64,000 bases of DNA, taken from assembly GCF_048263965.1 (NCBI RefSeq), contig NZ_JBLXDO010000023.1:6157-70156 (forward strand). The letters are read 5' to 3'. The notes under the pieces are model-generated. The model was given only the letters and a program-made list of their open reading frames with translations, ran no database searches and had not been told where the DNA came from. Shown here piece after piece: positions 59,499-64,000 of the stretch (position 1 is the first letter of the stretch; each line of letters opens with the position of its first letter). A program made the position numbers and the translations under genes. The DNA is from Ferrimonas sp048263965 (GTDB lineage: Bacteria > Pseudomonadota > Gammaproteobacteria > Enterobacterales > Shewanellaceae).

Positions 59499-59551
59499 CG
59501 CTCGCGAAGTACCCTACCCATAATAAAACGGTATAAAAAGGAAGTACCACA

Positions 59552-60058
59552 ATGACCACACCCTTTGTTGCTGTACTCATGGGGTCAGATTCCGATCTGC
59601 CCGTAATGCAGTCCACTCTGGACGTCCTCAAGAGCTTTGACATTCACTTCGAAGTCAAGGTGACCTCCGCACACCGCACCCCCGCGGCGACTCACGCCTA
59701 TGTGAAGGATGCCGAAGAGCGCGGTTGTAAGGTGTTCATCTGTGCTGCAGGCCTGGCCGCTCATCTGGCTGGTGCCGTAGCCGGTATCACCACCCGCCCT
59801 GTCATCGGTGTACCTATCGATGCTGGTCCACTTCAGGGCCATGACGCACTGCTCTCCACCGTGATGATGCCTGGTGGCGTGCCTGTAGCCGCGGTGGCCA
59901 TCGGTAAAGCCGGTGCCAAGAATGCCGGTTACCTGGCCGCTCAGATGCTGGCGGTTGCCAGCGAAGAGATGGCTGAGCGCGTTAAGGCAGATCGTCAGAA
60001 GAACGCCGAGGCTGTTATGGCCAAGGATGCTGCTCTGCAGGAAAAGCTGGGCCGCTAA
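59552..60058 (+). CDS. purE: N5-carboxyaminoimidazole ribonucleotide mutase
   Basis: 168 aa (E. coli 169). Class I PurE: MGSDSDLPVM phosphate loop, VTSAHRTPAATHAY with catalytic His, AAGLAAHLAGAVAG, and PGGVPVAAVAI. It converts N5-CAIR to CAIR in purine synthesis. Class I enzymes need PurK, which is not adjacent here and must be elsewhere. Strong AAGGAAG ribosome site. tsaC starts 3 bp after its stop. Confidence 0.97.
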   Translation: MTTPFVAVLMGSDSDLPVMQSTLDVLKSFDIHFEVKVTSAHRTPAATHAYVKDAEERGCKVFICAAGLAAHLAGAVAGITTRPVIGVPIDAGPLQGHDALLSTVMMPGGVPVAAVAIGKAGAKNAGYLAAQMLAVASEEMAERVKADRQKNAEAVMAKDAALQEKLGR

Positions 60059-60061
60059 TTC

Positions 60062-60628
60062 ATGAGTAAGTGCATTACCCCCAAGCAAGGGGCCGAGATG
60101 ATGGCCGATGGTGGCGTGATTGCCTATGCCACTGAAGCGGTGTTTGGCCTGGGTTGCGACCCCGACAACGGGGATGCGGTAATGCGCTTACTGTCCATAA
60201 AGCAGCGTCCGGTTGAGAAGGGGCTGATCTTGCTGGCGGCGGATGTCGACCAGCTTAGCCCCTATGTGGATTTTGATGCCCTCACCGATGCCCAGCGACA
60301 GCGGGTATTGGACAGCTGGCCTGGCCCCTATACCTGGGTGATTCCGGCCAAACCCGGTATCCCTAAGTGGATTACCGGCCAATTTCAATCTGTGGCGGTT
60401 CGGGTAACCGGCCACGTCCAGGCGGCTGAACTGGCCCGCCTGTTCGGCAAGCCTCTGGTATCTACCAGCGCCAACCTGACCGGTGAAGAGCCGGGCCGGA
60501 GTGTTTCAGACGTTCAACTGGCTCTGGAAGGGCTGCTGGACGGGGTTGTCGACAGTCAAACCGGGGAATCTCTTGCCCCATCCACCATCAGAAATGCCAT
60601 CACCGGCGAGACTCTGCGCGCCGGCTAA
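60062..60628 (+). CDS. tsaC: L-threonylcarbamoyladenylate synthase
   Basis: 188 aa (E. coli TsaC 190). YrdC domain: VIAYATEAVFGLGCDPDN, the KQRPVEKGLILLA ATP-binding segment and STSANLTG near residue 140. It makes threonylcarbamoyl-AMP for the t6A37 modification of ANN-reading tRNAs. It lies between purE and hemF with short gaps. Confidence 0.96.
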   Translation: MSKCITPKQGAEMMADGGVIAYATEAVFGLGCDPDNGDAVMRLLSIKQRPVEKGLILLAADVDQLSPYVDFDALTDAQRQRVLDSWPGPYTWVIPAKPGIPKWITGQFQSVAVRVTGHVQAAELARLFGKPLVSTSANLTGEEPGRSVSDVQLALEGLLDGVVDSQTGESLAPSTIRNAITGETLRAG

Positions 60629-60645
60629 CGTCGACCGAGGGAACC

Positions 60646-61563
60646 ATGGAACAACGGATTGAGCAGGTGCGTCAGTTTTTGCTGGCGCTGCAGGACAGTA
60701 TTTGTGCCAGCCTGGAGCAGGCTGACGGCAAGGTAAAGTTTGCCCAGGATGAGTGGCAACGAGCCCAGGGGGGCGGTGGCCGCAGCCGGGTCCTGGCCGA
60801 AGGCGAGGTATTTGAGCAGGCGGGAGTCAACTTCTCCCATGTGTTTGGCGATCGCATGCCAGCGTCTGCCACTGCCCAGCGCCCTGAACTGGAAGGGTGC
60901 CACTTTCAGGCCATGGGCGTCTCCCTGGTGATCCACCCCAGAAACCCGCATGTGCCCACTTCTCACGCCAACGTACGCTTCTTCATCGCTCAGAAAGAGG
61001 GTGCGGAGCCTATCTGGTGGTTCGGTGGTGGCTTTGACCTGACTCCCTTCTACCCTGTGGATGACGATGTGCTGCACTGGCACACCACCGCCCGGAATCT
61101 GTGCCTGCCTTTCGGCAATGACATCTACCCCAAGTACAAGAAGTGGTGTGATGACTATTTCTTCCTCAAGCATCGGGGCGAGACCCGGGGGGTCGGAGGC
61201 CTGTTCTTTGATGACCTTAATGAACCCGGGTTTGAGAAGAGCTTTGCCTTTATGAAAGCCGTTGGAGAGGGCTTTATTCCAGCTTATGCTCCTATCGTGG
61301 CCCGTCGTAAGGGCACCCCTTATACCGAAGAGCAGCGGCAGTTCCAGCTGTATCGTCGTGGCCGCTACGTGGAGTTCAATCTGGTTTGGGACAGGGGTAC
61401 CCTGTTTGGGCTGCAGTCCGGCGGTCGTACCGAGTCGATCCTGATGTCCATGCCGCCGCTGGTGCGCTGGGAATATCAGTATCAGCCACAGGAGGGGAGC
61501 GCAGAAGCGAAGCTGTACAGCGATTATCTGCGCCCACGTGACTGGATCTCTGAGCTGAGTTAG
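60646..61563 (+). CDS. hemF: oxygen-dependent coproporphyrinogen III oxidase
   Basis: 305 aa (E. coli 299). Family signatures WWFGGGFDLTPFYP, RGETRGVGGLFFDDL, and FNLVWDRGTLFGLQSGGRTESILMS. It decarboxylates coproporphyrinogen III to protoporphyrinogen IX with O2, the step before HemG, encoded at 47 kb. It starts 17 bp after tsaC with GAGGGAA upstream. Its end overlaps the globin gene by 4 bp. Confidence 0.97.
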   Translation: MEQRIEQVRQFLLALQDSICASLEQADGKVKFAQDEWQRAQGGGGRSRVLAEGEVFEQAGVNFSHVFGDRMPASATAQRPELEGCHFQAMGVSLVIHPRNPHVPTSHANVRFFIAQKEGAEPIWWFGGGFDLTPFYPVDDDVLHWHTTARNLCLPFGNDIYPKYKKWCDDYFFLKHRGETRGVGGLFFDDLNEPGFEKSFAFMKAVGEGFIPAYAPIVARRKGTPYTEEQRQFQLYRRGRYVEFNLVWDRGTLFGLQSGGRTESILMSMPPLVRWEYQYQPQEGSAEAKLYSDYLRPRDWISELS

Positions 61564-61994
61564 TCCTCATTCACATTGCGCATATGGTCCGCAAGGGGGA
61601 TTAGGGCTTTGAGTATGGTCTGACGCCCCTCTTTGTGACTGACCGTGTCATTCAGTGTCCGCCGCATGCAATCCAGCCACTGGTCTCTCTGCGCCTTATC
61701 AACCCGGAAACTCAGGTGTCTTGCCCTGAGCATGGGGTGGCCATGGGCCTGTTCGAACAGGGGAGGGCCACCCAGCCAGCCGGATAGAAACATAAACAGC
61801 TTGTCGGCACTGCCTTGCAGGTCATCGGGGTGCTGTTGTCTTAGAGGCTGATATCTCGGCTCCTCCTGCATCAACAGGTAGAAGCGGTCGGCAATGGCGC
61901 GCACCACAGGCTCACCCCCAATGAGTTCATAAGCACTGGTGGGCTCAGCCGCCTCTTGCCTGCGGCCGACCAGGCGGCGTATAACAGATAGCAT
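61560..61994 (-). CDS. group II truncated haemoglobin
   Basis: 144 aa from the ATG at 61994, which has GAGGGAAAGG upstream; ten additional N-terminal residues in a longer frame are unlikely. Two-on-two globin fold: AYELIGGEPVVRAIADRFYLLM with Tyr39 (B10), GGPPLFEQAHGHPMLRARH with proximal His93 (F8), and Trp106 at the TrHbO-specific G8 position. It binds haem and probably handles O2 or reactive nitrogen. It is convergent with hemF and divergent from aroE, only 29 bp away. Confidence 0.9.
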   Translation of the reverse strand: MLSVIRRLVGRRQEAAEPTSAYELIGGEPVVRAIADRFYLLMQEEPRYQPLRQQHPDDLQGSADKLFMFLSGWLGGPPLFEQAHGHPMLRARHLSFRVDKAQRDQWLDCMRRTLNDTVSHKEGRQTILKALIPLADHMRNVNED

Positions 61995-62023
61995 TCCTTT
62001 CCCTCTTACAGATGACGACGCCA

Positions 62024-62845
62024 ATGGACAGATACGCCGTATTCGGTCATCCCATCAAACACAGTAAATCGCCGCTGATTCATGCCCGCTTCGCCGAACA
62101 GACGGGGCAGCAGCTCAGCTATGAGGCGATTCTAGCACCTCTGGATGGCTTTACTGAGTCGGTCGATCAATTCCGGAGCGCCGGCGGCCAGGGAGCCAAC
62201 GTGACCCTGCCATTCAAGCAGCAGGCGGCAGCGTTGTGCGATTCATTGAGTGAACGCGCGCGCCTGGCTGGCGCGGTGAACACCCTCCATTGGCAGGGGG
62301 ACAAATTGTGCGGTGATAACACCGATGGTGAGGGGCTGGTCAGGGATTTGCTCAAGCATAAGGTGGCTCTGGCGGGTAAGCGGGTATTGGTACTTGGCGC
62401 CGGGGGAGCGGTACGCGGCGTCATTCCTGAGCTGATGGCGGCCCAGGTGGGCGAACTGGTGATCGCCAACCGGACCGCAGCCAAAGCGAGGGAGTTGGCG
62501 GCGCTGTTTCATCATCTGGGGCAGGTTCAGGGGGGCGGCTTCGATGAGGTCCAGGGCGCCTTTGATCTGATCATCAATGGTACCTCGGCATCGCTGTCGG
62601 CGGCCCTGCCGCCCCTGAAGCCAGAGATGCTGGCGGATGGAGGATGCTGTTACGACATGGCCTATGGAGACAAACCCACGGTATTCCAACTCTGGGCCGC
62701 GGACGCTGGTGCAGATGTCAACCTGGCCGGATTGGGCATGTTGGTAGAGCAGGCGGCGGTCAGCTTTGAGATTTGGCGGGGGGTGTCTCCCTCAACGGAT
62801 GAGGTCTATGATCTGCTTATGGCCCAGCTGGGAGAGGCAAAATGA
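62024..62845 (+). CDS. aroE: shikimate dehydrogenase
   Basis: 273 aa from the ATG at 62024, giving MDRYAVFGHPIKHSKSP like E. coli AroE (272 aa). An ATG at 62012 adds four residues and neither has a good ribosome site. Catalytic Lys65 in NVTLPFKQ and Asp101 in GDNTDGEGL. NADP-binding loop VLGAGGAVRGVIPEL with NRTAAKA. It reduces 3-dehydroshikimate. Its stop overlaps the next gene (ATGA). Confidence 0.96.
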   Translation: MDRYAVFGHPIKHSKSPLIHARFAEQTGQQLSYEAILAPLDGFTESVDQFRSAGGQGANVTLPFKQQAAALCDSLSERARLAGAVNTLHWQGDKLCGDNTDGEGLVRDLLKHKVALAGKRVLVLGAGGAVRGVIPELMAAQVGELVIANRTAAKARELAALFHHLGQVQGGGFDEVQGAFDLIINGTSASLSAALPPLKPEMLADGGCCYDMAYGDKPTVFQLWAADAGADVNLAGLGMLVEQAAVSFEIWRGVSPSTDEVYDLLMAQLGEAK

Positions 62846-63117
62846 ATCAGCAGATACTGTTTAATGATCAGCTTCAGGTGGATATGCAGCAGCATCACCT
62901 GAGTTTCACTGCGTTGGTGGCGAGTCAAAAGGTGGGGTGTTTTATTGCTCTGCCAGCGTTGGCGCACTTGGCAGACACCGAGATCACCACACAGGAGCAG
63001 GCGATCCAGGCGTTTGAACAACACAGGTTTGATCTCGAGGACGAGGCGGAAACCCTCATTGAAGAGGAGAACTTTGATGCTCAGGGCCGGATCTGGCTAC
63101 AGCATCCGGCCATCTGA
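62842..63117 (+). CDS. DUF1488 protein (YrdB-like)
   Basis: 91 aa (E. coli YrdB 85). Small acidic protein beginning MNQQILFNDQLQVDMQQHHL, with FTALVASQKVGCFIALPALAHL and a terminal FDAQGRIWL segment. Function unknown. It is translationally coupled to aroE, a conserved pairing with yrdA next door. Confidence 0.9.
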   Translation: MNQQILFNDQLQVDMQQHHLSFTALVASQKVGCFIALPALAHLADTEITTQEQAIQAFEQHRFDLEDEAETLIEEENFDAQGRIWLQHPAI

Positions 63118-63120
63118 TAT

Positions 63121-63654
63121 CTATTCCTGGTTTAGGTACTCATTCTTCAGTTTCACGTAGTTCTCGGCTGAAACCGCCAGGAAAGCACGCTCTTTGTCAT
63201 TCAGGGGGCGAGCTTGCTTGGCCGGACTACCCACATAGAGAAAGCCTGACTCCAGGGTCTTACCTGGAGGCACCAGGCTGCCAGCACCCAGTATCACGTC
63301 GTCTTCAATGATAGCGCCATCCAGAACGATGGCGCCCATGCCCACCAGCACCCGATCCCCAATGGTGCAGCCGTGGAGCATTGCTTTATGGCCTACGGTC
63401 ACGTCCTTGCCGATAAGCAGGGGATAGCCATCGGGATTGGACTCCCCTTTGCGGGTGACGTGCAGAACGGTACCGTCCTGAACGTTGCTTCGATCGCCGA
63501 TGCGGATGTGGTTTACATCGCCACGGGCGGCGACCAGAGGCCAGATACTGGTGTCTTCGCCTAAAGTGATATCGCCATAAAGAACCGCGCTGTCGTCGAC
63601 GAAGGCGGTTTCAGGTACCGCAGGGGTGATGTGGTTAAAGGGTTTAATCGCCAT
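63121..63654 (-). CDS. yrdA: gamma carbonic anhydrase-like protein YrdA
   Basis: 177 aa from the ATG at 63654 with GGGAGC upstream (E. coli YrdA 184 aa). The longer frame to 63792 would run through the rrn P1 promoter and is rejected. Left-handed beta-helix of hexapeptide repeats, with candidate zinc histidines in VLHVT, VTVGHKAMLHG. Binding-site Arg and Asp in AARGDVNHIRIGDRSNVQDG. It may be a carbonic anhydrase or acyl-binding homologue. It is convergent with aroE-yrdB, as next to rrnD in E. coli. Confidence 0.94.
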   Translation of the reverse strand: MAIKPFNHITPAVPETAFVDDSAVLYGDITLGEDTSIWPLVAARGDVNHIRIGDRSNVQDGTVLHVTRKGESNPDGYPLLIGKDVTVGHKAMLHGCTIGDRVLVGMGAIVLDGAIIEDDVILGAGSLVPPGKTLESGFLYVGSPAKQARPLNDKERAFLAVSAENYVKLKNEYLNQE

Positions 63655-63743
63655 AAAATGCTCCCTAAATGCCCAGTTTGACGGCTTTATCGTCCATGCT
63701 GGGGGTTTTGTGAACAAACGGGTTTGTAACACCATAATAGCGC

Positions 63744-63771
63744 TTGTCAGGATAAAATAACCCCCTATAAT
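63744..63771 (+). promoter_or_regulatory. rRNA operon promoter P1
   Basis: TTGTCA, 16 bp spacer, TATAAT, then the GC-rich discriminator GCGCC. The -35 and -10 are identical to E. coli rrn P1, including the CCCTATAATGCGCC context. An AT-rich UP-like stretch precedes it. Growth-rate and ppGpp control is expected. Confidence 0.93.
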
Positions 63772-63865
63772 GCGCCTCCGTCGACAGGGCAAACGGCTGA
63801 AAACGCCGGTTTGACTGAAGACTCTAAGTCAAAATCGGATTTATGAAGAAATTTTCAAAATCCCC

Positions 63866-63893
63866 TTGACTTAGATGCTGGGAAGCGTATCAT
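63866..63893 (+). promoter_or_regulatory. rRNA operon promoter P2
   Basis: TTGACT, 16 bp spacer, TATCAT, about 120 bp after P1, the usual P1-P2 distance. The surrounding GGAAGCGTAT and CCCGCTACG resemble E. coli rrn P2. It is preceded by an A/T-rich stretch. Confidence 0.85.
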
Positions 63894-63926
63894 TCGCATC
63901 CCGCTACGGTAGAAAAATCGTGGCAC

Positions 63927-63940
63927 GCTCTTTAACAATT
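63927..63940 (+). promoter_or_regulatory. rrn leader boxA antitermination element
   Basis: GCTCTTTAACAATT matches the rrn boxA, followed by GTCAGACAATCTGTGTGGGC as in E. coli rrn leaders. NusB/S10/SuhB-dependent antitermination is expected. The leader runs to the window end; the 16S gene itself is not reached. Confidence 0.92.
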
Positions 63941-64000
63941 AGTCAGACAATCTGTGTGGGCACTCGCGCAGGATTGATATCTCATATATCAATGTTGCAC

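Noticed and set aside
63655..63792. A 46-residue N-terminal extension of YrdA
   Set aside because: It would be coded across the rrn P1 promoter; YrdA proteins start at MAIKPF-type sequence and a good ribosome site lies before 63654.
1..64000. Mobile elements, CRISPR arrays, prophage, tRNA genes
   Set aside because: No transposase, integrase or phage protein, no regularly spaced repeats and no tRNA-like fold were recognised; every gene belongs to the chromosomal core or a small accessory insert.

Overview
The window is a stretch of core chromosome around the replication origin of a moderately GC-rich gammaproteobacterium. Gene content and order point to the Alteromonadales, close to Shewanella or Ferrimonas. 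This placement is inferred from synteny and protein resemblance; no database search was run. All 64 kb is ordinary chromosomal backbone. I see no insertion sequence, prophage, integron or CRISPR array.

Layout. (1) 0-5 kb: a Mut7-C protein, then glmS with its DeoR-type regulator, and glmU, which together make UDP-GlcNAc. (2) 5-8 kb: a small purine island with a LysR regulator, a purine nucleoside phosphorylase and an EamA transporter. (3) 7.9-14.9 kb: the complete F1Fo ATP synthase operon atpIBEFHAGDC. (4) 15.2-19.6 kb: mnmG-rsmG-parA-parB. (5) 19.6-20.0 kb: an E. coli/Vibrio-type oriC between mnmG and mioC, with tandem AT-rich 13-mers, several DnaA boxes and 19 GATC sites in about 300 bp. (6) 20.0-24.6 kb: mioC, mnmE, yidC, yidD, rnpA, rpmH. 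(7) 25-31 kb: dnaA-dnaN-recF-gyrB behind a GATC-rich regulatory region. (8) 31-43 kb: guaC, glyQS, tag, a large periplasmic TolB-amidohydrolase, tusA and fadBA. (9) 43.5-51.5 kb: pepQ-yigZ-trkH-hemG, a HlyU/BigR-type ArsR regulator, a second hemG, a second trkH, and trkA. (10) 51.5-63.7 kb: rsmB-fmt-def, then LysM-dprA-smg, an M9 collagenase-like lipoprotein, and yrdD-purE-tsaC-hemF, truncated haemoglobin, aroE, yrdB-like and yrdA. (11) 63.7-64 kb: tandem rrn promoters P1 and P2 and the boxA leader of a rightward rRNA operon whose 16S gene lies beyond the edge.

The strongest unannotated signal is a set of five parS-like palindromes (TGTTYCACGTGRAACA type) scattered over 34.5 kb on both sides of oriC. 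Two lie between gyrB and guaC. Three are embedded in the coding sequences of the glmS regulator, recF and the amidohydrolase. With parAB next to oriC they form a complete chromosome-segregation system.

Other points of interest are the duplicated trkH/hemG block around a likely persulfide-sensing regulator, the collagenase-like lipoprotein inserted in an otherwise conserved block, the beta-grasp/Mut7-C fusion at the Tn7 target side of glmS, and four transcription terminators built on the same GGCGCC palindrome. Several starts were moved from the longest open frame to the start supported by family length and ribosome binding site: LysR, punA-type phosphorylase, mnmG, mioC, mnmE, yidC, dnaA (GTG), guaC, tusA, fadA, pepQ, rsmB, the M9 protein, the globin, aroE and yrdA.
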